In this document: piece by piece, positions 8,890-19,155 of the stretch | How the letters are laid out: each line of letters starts with the position of its first letter | How positions within the stretch are numbered: the first letter of the stretch is position 1 | Translations under genes and position numbers: made by a program | Origin: Ophiothrix spiculata | Taxonomy: Eukaryota > Echinodermata > Ophiuroidea > Amphilepidida > Ophiotrichidae | Assembly: GCA_000969725.1 (NCBI GenBank) | Contig: JXSR01S011259.1 | Length of the DNA: 29,895 bases | Strand: one strand, 5' to 3' | Notes under the pieces: generated by a model | What the model was told of the DNA's origin: nothing | The model's input: only the letters and a program-made list of their open reading frames with translations | Databases searched by the model: none

Positions 8890-9341
8890 GTTTTCTGACT
8901 TCGGATGGCAGACAAGACAGCTAAAATGCGGGCAGTTCTGCCTAACCATTCATGACATATTTTATATCATTAGAAAGCTAGTCTTCTGAATATTGATGAT
9001 CCGTGCAAAGGTGATCGAAAAAGGACATACCGGCTAATTGGCTATTCATTTACTGCAACGAGTCCCTCCAAAATGACTGAAAATGACCATTTCGGCATTG
9101 AACAAATGATTTTAGATGATTTGTAGGTCAAAAACGCGGGTACTTTTAAAAGTAATATTTTTATGATAAACTATACTTTAAAGATGCCTTTACCGAGCAA
9201 AGGTATTAACTTTTTATCACAATTTATTCATAGCGATAGGAGAATGAACTGTGACTGGCAAATTAACTGCCGTCCGACAGTGTTTAAAGGGGCATGACAA
9301 CTTTCTGTTGAGCAGATGCGCGTAAATTTTCCATATGTGAG

Positions 9342-9395
9342 ATGAGGTTTTCAAAAATCGTTCTCTGAAATTTTGAAAACTTAATTTCTTATATA
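9342..9395 (+). repeat. Dispersed repeat, copy 2 (of 2)
   Basis: GATGAGGTTTTCAAAAATCG and TTCTCTGAAATTTTGAAAA repeat the sequence at 8238-8295. TTAAAGGGGCATGAC at 9283 just upstream mirrors TTAAAGGGGCATTGG at 8300. The surrounding minus-strand ORF is not credible. Confidence 0.6.
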
Positions 9396-10021
9396 TTATT
9401 ATTAAGTAAATGAGGTGAGGATTTTGAATATCATTATGCATTTGCAAAAATTAGATTTAGGCCTACTCAAAAGACAAGTGACTCTCCCACTTGTTGTGTG
9501 GGTTTTTTTTGTCCTCGAAAGTGTGCAATGTAAGAGTGAATGAGACTACAAATGAATACCTTGATTTGTAAAGGAACAAAACTTTATGCAAACTTTCTGT
9601 AAAAATGACACGTTATTCAATGGCTATGCATTTGAAATTCATTTTACGGATCATTAATTTGAGATAATTTGCGAAAATTTGAATCAGAATTTCACAGGTG
9701 TCCCTTGTTGAAAAACTGTGTTTCTTTCGTAACGACAACTTTGACAATGATGGTATTATTATACATGCTGCATGCTCATCGTTGGTGAATTGAATAATAC
9801 ATTTGTCATTAAGCTTCAGATTTCATATGAATCGTAAGCCTTTTCTGGCTTAAAAACACTTCTGTTATGTCTTTTTTATGTAAAATATATCTTTTGATAC
9901 TTATTTCAATACAGTTTGTGCTCATATTGTTAATTCTACAAAATTTATTCCTGTGAATTAATTGATCAGGTGCATGTATTTGTAATATAAATGATCTTTT
10001 TAGCATTACTAGTATAAGGAT
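9396..10021. other. Unannotated AT-rich DNA
   Basis: No supported feature besides TAGGCCTA at 9458-9465. Confidence 0.45.
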
Positions 10022-10080
10022 CAGTGGTGGCACCAGGATTTTCAAAGAGTAGGGGTCAAACTGGGGGCAAAGGAAACATC
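10022..10080 (+). mobile_element. hAT-like terminus (CAGTGGTGGCACCAGG...)
   Basis: CAGTGGTGGCACCAGGATTT resembles the CAGTGGCG... termini of hAT-superfamily elements, followed by the G-rich subterminal stretch common in them (AGGGGTCAAACTGGGGGC). No complementary right end is visible in the next kilobases, so the element is partial or the match is superficial. A similar G-rich phrase recurs at 10346. Confidence 0.3.
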
Positions 10081-12725
10081 CAGTAGAGGTTGAGTAAAAA
10101 TTGTCAGAGATAACATTTTTGAATTTTTTGTAACATGCACATTTTTTTTTGCCAAATCTGCTCATTTCAGCTAAAAATTGTTAAAAAATATTGACATTTG
10201 AAAAAAAACATGCACATTTCAACTCAAAATTGACATATTATCTTTAAATTTGTATATAGGCTAAATGATCAAATACAGTGGAAGTTAAGTGCAAAATTTG
10301 TGTCAGTGACTGAAACGTGGTGGATTTGGATGTAAAGGCTTTTGGATGGGGGCAAATGCTGACAATGATATGTGGTTATCAGCATAAAATGGTCATAATA
10401 CTGATGGATCTATCTGTACAACCAAATCTCGGATTGACACAAAATTTAAGAAAATAGAAAAGCTTTTTACTGATACCAATAACTCTTAAGCCTAATAACT
10501 CTGTTTTGATATTTGGCTCCATTGTACCTTTAATGTGGTGGGTATGCATAAGTGTCAAATACCTGAAAATGTAAAAAAACAGGCTTTACCAGTTTCATTT
10601 GGAAAACCTCCAATTCTTTGTTCCGTTTTCTTCAAAACTTACATGACCATTTATCTCGCAGTCTTGCATGTCCAAAATTGTTCCCTCAATTTTTCCCAGT
10701 TTTTTATAAGTTTTTTCAATCGCATAATGTAAAAGAGTGATTTTATCAATTTTCAAAAAAGAGAAAAACAATAAAATCTGTTATTGTCTTTAGTTTAACA
10801 CTTTTGATTTATTTTATAAACCACAAATTGATAGTAAAACAGTGATCACTGTGGCACATTTACAAATGGGGTCACTCTGAACGTTGCTTGTGTTCGTTGA
10901 TGCACACTTTGATTCCAGGTGCAAATGCGTGATTTGGTGTCATTTTATACCCATCATCGTGCCAATGAACGAGAACACAATAAATCAAGTTTTTTCTTTT
11001 TCAGAATATTCTTGCAATATTTGAATGAGTTACATAGGGAACAATTACAGCTGCAATCATTTTATATAATAATGATGTCATGGTGATTAGGTTTATGACC
11101 GATAAAATGGGAACGTTTTAAGATTTTAGTGCCCATATCAAACCAAATTGCCACAATTTAACCTATCTATCTGATGTTACATAAAATGGTCTGGTGTTAA
11201 AGTTGGAAGAGTTTCCAAATATGGTAAGGACGGGGTAGAGCGGCCACAATTTACTGCCAATTTTAATGCCATTGAAATAACACGTAAACGTGAAATTCAA
11301 ACTAAACATTTTAATTACTTCATATTATACATTACACTAAAAGAATATTAAACCGTTGGAGTTTGACATCAAACTCAACAGTAAGTACAATCAAAAAATA
11401 TTTTTCAGTAATTTTACTGTGTAATGTCACCATATCTCGTAATATAATGGTTAATTTTGAAAGTCCTGTCGTACTGCTGAGAAAATAAGTTTTCAGTGTA
11501 ATCGGGACACTAGCTCCTGATGCTACACTGAAAACAAAATTTTCACTTTCAAAATATTTGGTCTTGATGTCACCAAATATTTGCCATCGCATTTAAAATA
11601 TAAACCGGTAACAAACATTTGAGGCAATGTATATGGCAATTCAACACATGTGCAATTTAGCACAAAATTTTATTTTGTCTCATTTCGTTGTTGAAGTTAT
11701 TATATTTAAAGTTAATTGTCATTTTGACCTCACGACCAAATATTTGGTAGCGAATATTTTGTTTGAAGGCCGACTATGTTTTGGCCCTTTCACACCTGCA
11801 ATATTGCTATATCTATACGCATGGGCGTTCACTGAAATTATGGTTGCGACCGCCACAGGCTGCCTACCTGTGACTTTTCCATAAAAAAGTAATTGACGTC
11901 AGTCTTTCTAGTCCTGACTGACTGATCCTAATTTTACAGATTGTTGACAAAGACTACATTTGGTTTTTCTGTGTCCTGCCACTTAACGAAATACCCAGTA
12001 GGTCTGTTCAAATGCTTCGTAAAGTATCTCATTTAAGACAAAAAGGTTTAAGTTTACACAAGTATCAAATTAATCTTTCTCCACAAAAAAATACCAGTCA
12101 ATTAAAGTACTGATAGTATGTTGTCATCTACGAAAGTAGCCAAGGCTTGTTTTTTTGTGTAAGGTCATATAAGGGTGCACTACACTAAATAACTAGAGCT
12201 CGCAATCCGGCATTTCTAAAATCGGCAAAATTGACTGCCCTCTCCTAAATGATGACCTCAAAACGTATGGATGTTTGGTCAGTATTTTATTTTAATTATA
12301 GAGTTAGGTTTAAAGATGCTTCAATGCCAATTTTGATCTACAGATTACTTTGGTAAAATTTAAAGTGTTTTCCTTAATTTGCATCTAATTCTGGTAATAC
12401 AAAATTTGCCTTGATGGTGTACTTTTATCATCATTTTGTGTTAAAAGAGATCATAATCAATTGAGAAAAGGCAGTGTTGAAGCAACCAGTTGCTTTATTA
12501 TTGAGTTTTGGGGTGTTTCATATTGACTCCGGTAAATAGAATCAGTAATGGGTTAACAAAAAGTTTACAAAAGCTTACAAAATTTATTGTTATGCATTTA
12601 CAAAACATTTGAACAAGGCTATTATGTCAAACCCTACACAACTCCATCACTCCTTTAATGAAACAAATGTTTTGTTGGTGTGATTATATCTCAGAAGAAA
12701 ATTACTTCTCTGTTCTGTCTAACAG
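10081..12725. other. Unannotated AT-rich DNA (2.6 kb)
   Basis: No gene or clear element. ORFs at 11332-11592 (minus) and 11627-11884 (plus) are open for about 85 codons but lack convincing protein character. ACCAAATATTTGGT-type words recur at 11571 and 11748, and CACGTAAACGTG at 11281 is a small palindrome. Confidence 0.4.
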
Positions 12726-12833
12726 TTGGAGAATTTCAAAATTAGTACATCCAATTGCGCCGTAACCGACAGTAACCCGGTTCACTTGTGTTCGCTTCAC
12801 AACAACTTGAAGGGGTGCCTGATTCGCAAATAG
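12726..12833 (+). CDS. Candidate 3'-terminal coding exon, Cys-containing
   Basis: A strong acceptor (pyrimidine tract CTTCTCTGTTCTGTCTAACAG ending at 12725) precedes 35 open codons and a TAG at 12831-12833. The product begins LENFKISTSNCAVTDSNPV and ends HLCSLHNNLKGCLIRK: three cysteines, mixed composition, and a local GC content above the surroundings. I cannot name a family. No AATAAA follows closely. It could be the last exon of a plus-strand gene starting upstream, or a chance combination of a good acceptor with a short frame. Confidence 0.3.
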   Translation: MENFKISTSNCAVTDSNPVHLCSLHNNLKGCLIRK

Positions 12834-13130
12834 AGAATTTAATTAGATAACTTAACACTTTTTCCTACACATGGTGATTGGATCGGGAGGGTGCCATGCC
12901 AGTATTTCTTAGTGTCTTTGTATTTGATATTAATATTGGATATTAATACTAGGAGCAACTGTTACTAGCTAATATAACTTTCATTATTTCATGGTAGATC
13001 ATGTTGTCAACACATCTTCAGAAAGAATTAATCATGTGTAATGAAAAAGTATTTCCAATGTTGAAGTCTTTCGATGGTGAAAAAGGACATAATTAGTTCA
13101 AAATTGTTCAAGAGCCAATCTTAATACCCC
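12834..13130. other. Unannotated AT-rich DNA
   Basis: Only a small tandem of GATATTAATATTG near 12928-12950 stands out. Confidence 0.45.
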
Positions 13131-13424
13131 ATTCAGACAGAGCCAAAAAGTCGTCTTAAGTCGTATTTGAGTTATATCGAGTTCAAAATTTGCTTGTGTG
13201 TGAACAGTTCAAGTCGACTTAAGTCGTCTTTTAAAATTCGTCATACATCGAATTTTCAACTTTCTAAAAAGCAAGTTTAGTCGCGTTAGTAATCCGAAAA
13301 CTGTGGTTGGATACTTTATATAAGATTGCAAAAGTGTGTCGGAACTACAGAATGAATGAGGTCAATCCTTATGTCATTAGTTAGGTGAAAGAAAGACCTG
13401 CTTAAATCTTGACCCCAAGGTAAT

Positions 13425-13580
13425 ATGACCTTTCGTTCTGGAGAAATGCCGTTACAAAGCAAAAGAGGGCGACCAACAGTCAGTGATATAGAAGAATCGA
13501 CTCCAATTGCCATTGAAAGAGTGGTTGAAAGATGTAGCTCGAAGTTGCATCAGTTCTACTGCTCGTTGGATGACATTTGA
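13425..13580 (+). CDS. Short ORF with AT-hook-like motif
   Basis: The frame is bounded by an upstream TGA (13410-13412), starts at ATG 13425 with a second ATG at 13446, and ends at TGA 13578-13580, giving 51 residues. It contains KRGRPTVSDIEES, where KRGRP matches the core of an AT-hook or a nuclear localisation signal, followed by an acidic-then-basic helical stretch (IAIERVVERCSSKLHQF). The position inside a TIR element next to the gap suggests the start of, or a decayed piece of, a transposon DNA-binding protein. The overlapping minus-strand ORF is less convincing. Function is inference. Confidence 0.3.
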   Translation: MTFRSGEMPLQSKRGRPTVSDIEESTPIAIERVVERCSSKLHQFYCSLDDI

Positions 13581-13805
13581 AGCATGATTTCATTTTAAAA
13601 TTCTGTCGGTATAATTGAAGAAAGGTGTAGGCTGCCGGTACTTTACCTGCGGCCGTCTATCACTTTCCTGCTCTGCAGTAGTTTGTATTTTTGCCTTAAA
13701 AATTTGTATGTATTTAGTTTAATGTTTTTGATGTATAATTTGTGTAATACTGTAGGAATTGATTAAATTCATTTAAGTTTCTGATGATTATAGTAATTAT
13801 GTGAA

Positions 13806-14775
13806 NNNNNNNNNNNNNNNNNNNNNNNNNNNNNNNNNNNNNNNNNNNNNNNNNNNNNNNNNNNNNNNNNNNNNNNNNNNNNNNNNNNNNNNNNNNNNNN
13901 NNNNNNNNNNNNNNNNNNNNNNNNNNNNNNNNNNNNNNNNNNNNNNNNNNNNNNNNNNNNNNNNNNNNNNNNNNNNNNNNNNNNNNNNNNNNNNNNNNNN
14001 NNNNNNNNNNNNNNNNNNNNNNNNNNNNNNNNNNNNNNNNNNNNNNNNNNNNNNNNNNNNNNNNNNNNNNNNNNNNNNNNNNNNNNNNNNNNNNNNNNNN
14101 NNNNNNNNNNNNNNNNNNNNNNNNNNNNNNNNNNNNNNNNNNNNNNNNNNNNNNNNNNNNNNNNNNNNNNNNNNNNNNNNNNNNNNNNNNNNNNNNNNNN
14201 NNNNNNNNNNNNNNNNNNNNNNNNNNNNNNNNNNNNNNNNNNNNNNNNNNNNNNNNNNNNNNNNNNNNNNNNNNNNNNNNNNNNNNNNNNNNNNNNNNNN
14301 NNNNNNNNNNNNNNNNNNNNNNNNNNNNNNNNNNNNNNNNNNNNNNNNNNNNNNNNNNNNNNNNNNNNNNNNNNNNNNNNNNNNNNNNNNNNNNNNNNNN
14401 NNNNNNNNNNNNNNNNNNNNNNNNNNNNNNNNNNNNNNNNNNNNNNNNNNNNNNNNNNNNNNNNNNNNNNNNNNNNNNNNNNNNNNNNNNNNNNNNNNNN
14501 NNNNNNNNNNNNNNNNNNNNNNNNNNNNNNNNNNNNNNNNNNNNNNNNNNNNNNNNNNNNNNNNNNNNNNNNNNNNNNNNNNNNNNNNNNNNNNNNNNNN
14601 NNNNNNNNNNNNNNNNNNNNNNNNNNNNNNNNNNNNNNNNNNNNNNNNNNNNNNNNNNNNNNNNNNNNNNNNNNNNNNNNNNNNNNNNNNNNNNNNNNNN
14701 NNNNNNNNNNNNNNNNNNNNNNNNNNNNNNNNNNNNNNNNNNNNNNNNNNNNNNNNNNNNNNNNNNNNNNNNNNN
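13806..14775. other. Assembly gap (970 N)
   Basis: An unbroken run of N. The open frames spanning it on both strands are artefacts. Confidence 1.
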
Positions 14776-15065
14776 GTCACTTACTTCCTTTTGTCATGGT
14801 AGGGCAGTATTACCGACACAAGTTATGACCGGTCATAAGCAACTTAAGTCCAACCGTCTGAACGCGGCTTTTGTAAGTTATAAGCTGTGATTTGAAGGCT
14901 GTTAGGAAAGGTTGTGACAGATGTGATATGGAATTTGTTCCAAAGTTTTACGTAGCACAGCAGCAAAAAAATCATTGCATCGACAATAGTACGTTAATAT
15001 AGAACGCATGTTGAATCTTGTACTCTCTGAAGATCATAGTCAAGGAACGTGGGGAACATTTTGAA

Positions 15066-15305
15066 TGACAAGTTTCAAAGTATGAAGAATATTGGAGCAA
15101 TCTACACAGAGTGCAGATCCAGATGCATGGGCATCATGCATCTCCAAGATCAAGATCTGACCAGATCTCAGCAGATTGCTTGCACGTGTGGGCAGAGTAC
15201 TGTACAGAAGATTCAGATCTTACTGCAAAACAGCTTACGGAGATGGATTTGCACTCCCATGTCGATTGCCTGAATTGTCAGAAGCTTAAATGTATTCTCT
15301 TTTGA
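15066..15305 (+). CDS. Coding-like ORF, uncertain frame
   Basis: Between 15066 and 15305 the sequence is less AT-rich than its surroundings and two overlapping plus frames are open. Frame A (15066-15305) ends SDLTAKQLTEMDLHSHVD with CLNCQKLKC and has several Cys and His residues. Frame B (ATG-like start near 15049, stop at 15273) contains TECRSRCMGIM and ACTCGQSTVQ. The DNA repeats AGATCTGACCAGATCT, which may explain part of the openness. AATAAA occurs at 15474-15479, so a terminal exon with a 170-bp 3' UTR is possible. I do not recognise either product. Confidence 0.22.
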
Positions 15306-16144
15306 CTGCGTAGTCAGTTTAGTGCAAGTCATGAGTGGCATCTGTGGCGACATATTTCCTGCATCATTTGACGATATAGTTTTGCAGCTTTATTCCATCA
15401 TCTAAAACTGTGTGGTTCCGCATACGTTTTGGATTTTGTGATTCATGTTTACATGTGACCCATTATGTCAGCCAATAAAATTTACATTTTATGTGTAAAT
15501 TACAAGCACATTAAACTATAACTGAACCCGATATGATAATAAACTCATTTGATAAATGATATTGCTGTTACATTATGATCATGATTGCCAAATCAATTTT
15601 TATGATTAATAATAAAATTAACATTGCCTTTGGTTTTATCAGGTTTGTGAGACAGAAATCTTACACAAGTTGAACTCAAAGATATTAGCCTGTGATTTGA
15701 ACATGTGCACTGTGTGTGTTCAACACACTGTGCTCTCACATTAAGCTTTTTAACATTTTTTACAACATCAAAATGACATTCATCATTTTATGATTGTGCA
15801 TGTGTCCGAAAAACACGTGCAGCAAAGTCATCTTTTTTCTTTTTTGTTCATAATCATGTCAAGGTTACTATCTATCTATTTCATTTTTACAGCATGATAG
15901 TTATATCATCATCATAAAGGTTACATAATTCAGGCCATTCTCTTTGTATTCAAAAGTAGAAGTTTTAATTTTCATATCTGAAAATGTCACAAAAAGTGGA
16001 CCTAAACGACGGAGCTCAGAAATTTAACTGCTCAAAAGGTTTGAACGATTTGAAAAGTTTAAACGACATGAATTTTTTTTTTCCTTAATGTCTAAAGCTT
16101 GTTGAATATTTAAAATTGACATTATCATATTTTTTATCACAAAG
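15306..16144. other. AT-rich DNA
   Basis: Apart from the poly(A) signal at 15474 I see no feature. Around 15700-15735 there is a short TGTGTGTGTTCAACACAC partial palindrome. Confidence 0.4.
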
Positions 16145-16311
16145 GGTGCCCATGGTAACATGTTATGCAATTTTTGGAAACCAGCTGATGGACTATTATA
16201 ACAGTCGTTTTTCTCCAACTGTGTTGCATGCTTGTAATCCAATGGTATCACAAAACGATATAGAAACACCTACTGAGTTTTTGTCACTTCTGTTCAACAG
16301 CGAAATCCAAG
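16145..16311 (+). CDS. Candidate internal exon, unknown
   Basis: A T-rich tract ending ATCACAAAG (AG at 16143-16144) is followed by an open frame and a possible donor AAG|GTGTTAGT at 16312. The frame reads VPMVTCYAIFGNQLMDYY, then NSRFSPTVLHACNPMVSQND and ends near SLLFNSEIQ. Composition is protein-like, but a minus-strand frame across the same bases is also open. The donor is weak. I do not recognise a family. Confidence 0.2.
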
Positions 16312-16597
16312 GTGTTAGTAATATTTGATTCTAAAATCAAATTCTTTTTCATCTGATAATTTGTTTTATCTTGGTTAAGGTCAAGTTTTTATCAAACGGG
16401 GATAGTTTAAATCATATCAAATTTTACAATTGTAAGAATTTATTCTATCACATTTTATTCATGACACCCTGCTACTAGGAATTTAAGTATGTTTCAGAAA
16501 TATGGTTTGAGTGTTTAAGAATTTGTAGAAAGAAATTGTAGCAGCTTGTAGCGCCTGGTTAACCGTAACACTTTTCTACACTTCATTTAAATCCAAT

Positions 16598-16946
16598 GGC
16601 CCGTATTCCAGAAAGATGTTTAGCTAAACCATTGTTTAACTGAACATAATGGCCCATATTCCAGAAAGGTGTTTAGCTAAATCAAGGTTTTATTTCTCGT
16701 CAACAGCACGACTCATTGAACTTTTCTGCTTGAAAGCTGCAATGATGCGTATCATTCCTGGACAGTTGATGCTTAGTTAAACAATAGCTAACAATGGTTT
16801 AGCTAAACATCTTTCTGGAATACGGGCCCAACTGTTCAGGAATGATACGCATCATTGCAGCTTTCAAGCAGAACAGTTCAATGAGTCGTGCTGTTGACGA
16901 GAAATAAAACCTTGATTTAGCTAAACACCTTTCTGGAATACGGGCC
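16598..16946. mobile_element. Interleaved double inverted-repeat element
   Basis: Two palindromes are interlocked in the order A-B-A'-B'. Arm A is 16598-16637 (GGCCCGTATTCCAGAAAGAT...) and A' is 16790-16828. Arm B is 16651-16769 (GGCCCATATTCCAGAAAGGT...) and B' is 16829-16946. A and B begin with nearly the same 28 bp, including TTTAGCTAAA. The B arms are nearly identical over about 110 bp. This looks like one MITE with CCGTATTCCAGAAAG ends partly duplicated or inserted into itself. Confidence 0.8.
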
Positions 16947-16998
16947 AATATGTTTCAAATGGGTGCAGTTTCCCTTGATTCGAACTTGTGACCCGTTA

Positions 16999-17422
16999 TC
17001 TGAATTTGGATACCCACGTATCAAAATTCTGATACACGTATCAGAATTAGGATATGGAGGGGTATCCGAATTCTGATACACCTGTCATTGCACAGGTAAC
17101 AAATCGATAGCGCAAGCTGGGCAAGTACGTGTAGAAAATCTTTCTTGCATATACGATAAATGTATCTGTGAAAATGTCATTTCCATCTGTGCAATTCCAG
17201 CGGAACAGCTTCGAAACATGTCCTGATCACAGAAAGCAAAATAATTTGGCCAAAACTTTGTTAGAATTAGATGGCAGATGATGATAATGTTATTGACTTT
17301 TGTACATACCGCTATGGTGCGCGGCGAAGCTGAATATTCATTTCAGCTGATATCCCGTTTTAGCTGTTTTTAATCCAAATTCAGATACGGGTATCAGAAT
17401 TTTGATACGTATCCGAATTGAT
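16999..17422. mobile_element. TIR element with TGATACGTATC motifs
   Basis: ATCTGAATTTGGATACC and ACGTATCAAAATTCTGATAC at 16999-17036 are complementary to GTATCAGAATTTTGATACGT and ATCCGAATT at 17391-17421. The left end also carries tandem inverted copies of CGTATCAGAATT / GTATCCGAATTCTGATAC (17036-17080). The interior is AT-rich without a credible ORF. Confidence 0.6.
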
Positions 17423-17450
17423 ATGCTATGGATCTCGTAACAGAGTCATT

Positions 17451-17705
17451 TTATTTCATTTCATTTTTCTCTCTCAACAGATTTATGTAAGATGCACAGT
17501 TTTTCTCTGGACGGACTCTAAAAACTTCGAAACAGGTGTAGTCAACGGCTAATAAGGTTGGTTCCATTGTAAAACGCACCAAATTACTAAATGTGTCAGC
17601 TGATACTGTCACTTGAGTATCTTTCCATTTTCTATTAAGGTTTAAGTGACAAAATACACTGAAAATATTGGAAAAGATTGTTACTAAACTGAAAAGTGAT
17701 TGCAT
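17451..17705 (-). CDS. Candidate secreted-protein ORF (signal-peptide-like start)
   Basis: The frame extends upstream to 17762, but the internal Met at 17705 fits better: it begins MQSLFSLVTIFSNIFSVFCH, a short N-region and hydrophobic core like a signal peptide. A mixed, soluble segment follows (KDTQVTVSADTFSNLVRF, then VDYTCFEVFRVRPEKNC) with two cysteines, ending at TAA 17451-17453, for 84 residues. AATAAA on the minus strand overlaps the stop (17447-17452). There is no repeat in this interval. It could be a first exon read past its donor, a small secreted protein, or chance. I cannot assign a family. Confidence 0.25.
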   Translation of the reverse strand: MQSLFSLVTIFSNIFSVFCHLNLNRKWKDTQVTVSADTFSNLVRFTMEPTLLAVDYTCFEVFRVRPEKNCASYINLLREKNEMK

Positions 17706-17784
17706 TTTATTGAAGGTGAAATTGAAGAGGAAATTGATACAAGGGAGGGGGTCAAGTAACATTCTATGGAAATAGAAAAATTAA

Positions 17785-18140
17785 AGGGGCAATTCATGAT
17801 CCACTTTTCATGCTCAAGGTCACCTCTATCAAAATTGATTTTTTTTTTTAGCTAATACGAATCATCAACTGGTAAATGTTACAATCCCCAAGCTATTCTT
17901 CCAAGCGTGCTTGCATTTTTTAGAAAAATTAGAAAATATATAATTTTCTAATTAGGTCCCCGACAGTTATTACAACACAATAGCCTATGGAGATTTTTAA
18001 AATGCTGAAAAGTTTGTAACTTGAAACCGAATGGTCGGAATGGAGTGAAATTTTCAGACTACATTTATCTTCTTCTCTTCTTTTTATCTAGCTAGAAAAT
18101 AGGTGAGGTTTTTATAACATCAAAATCATGAATTGCACCT
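17785..18140 (+). mobile_element. MITE flanked by TTAA, copy 1
   Basis: TTAA at 17781-17784 and 18141-18144 flank AGGGGCAATTCATGA and TCATGAATTGCACCT, imperfect TIRs of about 15 bp. TTAA is the target-site duplication of piggyBac-type elements, though the termini do not show the usual piggyBac start, so the superfamily is uncertain. A diverged reverse-orientation copy lies at 20661-20990 and a solo right end at 19823-19842. Confidence 0.7.
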
Positions 18141-18525
18141 TTAACTTGTAACAGACAGACAAAAAAGGAATTTCATATATGTGACCGTCCTTTCCAAATG
18201 AGCCACAAATGCAGCAAACCTCATTTTGTGCTGCATGTGAAAATATATGTCAAGGTCATAATTTGCCAAAATTGATTTTTTATAGATTCTCAATACTTGT
18301 GCTTCAAAACATCAGCAAAGTTTGATTTCAAGAAAATGATTGGAAATGTGAAATATATCAATGTATTTGAGGACAATCAACAGAAAATATAGGGCTTACT
18401 TATCTTTGAATGTGTTTATCTCAGTTATACATTTTACTCGACTTCTGGAAATCAAGTTAAGTTCATTCAGGTGTCATTTTAATCCTTATAACATTAGGCT
18501 AAGAAAATTAATGAAAATTATGGCC

Positions 18526-18897
18526 ATGGGTCAAACAAATTGCAAAAGTAATGATATTTACAGGATAATATCAGACAAACATATACAACAACATATCAAA
18601 AATCTAGTTGGTGGAACAGTGATTTATTTACATAAAACAAAATGGCTGCCAAAACAGGGGGTAAAATTTAAAAATTGGTTAAAAACCATTCTATTGTGTT
18701 CCACTAATCACAAAGAATCAGAAAAAGTACACTTTTACCCATCTCCGAAGTATTGTTAATGAGTTATATCCAATTATGTCAATGGTCATATCAAATTAAT
18801 CACTGTTCCACCAACTAGATTTTTGATGTGTTGTTGTATTATGTTTGTCTGATATTATCCAGTAAATATCATTACTTTTGCAATTTGTTTGACCCAT
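18526..18897. mobile_element. Long-TIR MITE (arms about 100 bp)
   Basis: Arm 18526-18626 (ATGGGTCAAACAAATTGCAA...) is nearly the exact complement of 18795-18897, including CTAGTTGGTGGAACAGTGAT. The middle of about 168 bp is AT-rich. An open frame of 132 codons (18361-18759) runs into it but has no protein character. Confidence 0.8.
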
Positions 18898-18948
18898 TTT
18901 TGTCTCGCCTGAAAATTTTCAGAAGAGACATAGCGATGCAATTTTCTG

Positions 18949-18988
18949 TCCGCCGTCCGCCCTCCGGCGTCCGGCGTCCGCCGTCCGG
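18949..18988 (+). repeat. 7-bp GC-rich tandem repeat (TCCGCCG/TCCGGCG)
   Basis: Units TCCGCCG, TCCGCCC, TCCGGCG, TCCGGCG, TCCGCCG and a partial TCCGG follow in exact 7-bp register, in sharp contrast with the AT-rich surroundings. Confidence 0.92.
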
Positions 18989-19155
18989 AGCGTATCTCAA
19001 ATACCGAATGCCATACGTTAATGATATTTGGTGACTGGGTAGACCCGGAGCCGAACTGGATCCAGCAACAATTTTGTCGCAAAATATGCTAATTAAGTAC
19101 CTAATTTGCATAATTTATGCATAAAATGTAGCTTATTTTTCAACTTTGTCCGATT

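Larger units (their letters stand above)
13131..14866. mobile_element. Putative TIR DNA transposon interrupted by the assembly gap
   Basis: TTCAGACAGAGCC with a downstream CTTAAGTCG at 13132-13160 is roughly complementary to the right-hand ACTTAAGTC with CCGTCTGAACG at 14842-14864. The left subterminal region repeats the word TCGTCTTAAGTCG / AAGTCGACTTAAGTCG (13152 and 13210), like transposase-binding subterminal repeats. An ORF with an AT-hook lies inside. The interior between 13806 and 14775 is unknown, so length and coding capacity cannot be judged. Confidence 0.4.

Noticed and set aside
9809-10165. 118-codon minus-strand ORF
   Set aside because: Composition is what AT-rich noncoding DNA gives (Ile, Lys, Phe, Ser), with no domain and no splice context, and it overlaps a hAT-like terminus.
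10830-10990. Possible inverted repeat around GTGTTCGTTGATGC / GAACGAGAACAC
   Set aside because: Pairing is short and interrupted, so it is not distinguishable from background.
11332-11884. Two facing ORFs of about 85 codons
   Set aside because: No recognisable domain, and their separation and AT bias fit chance.
13797-14802. Open frames of more than 300 codons on both strands
   Set aside because: They consist of N from the assembly gap.
18361-18759. 132-codon plus-strand ORF
   Set aside because: It runs from element-family sequence into an inverted-repeat arm, has no protein character, and is bounded by unrelated repeats.
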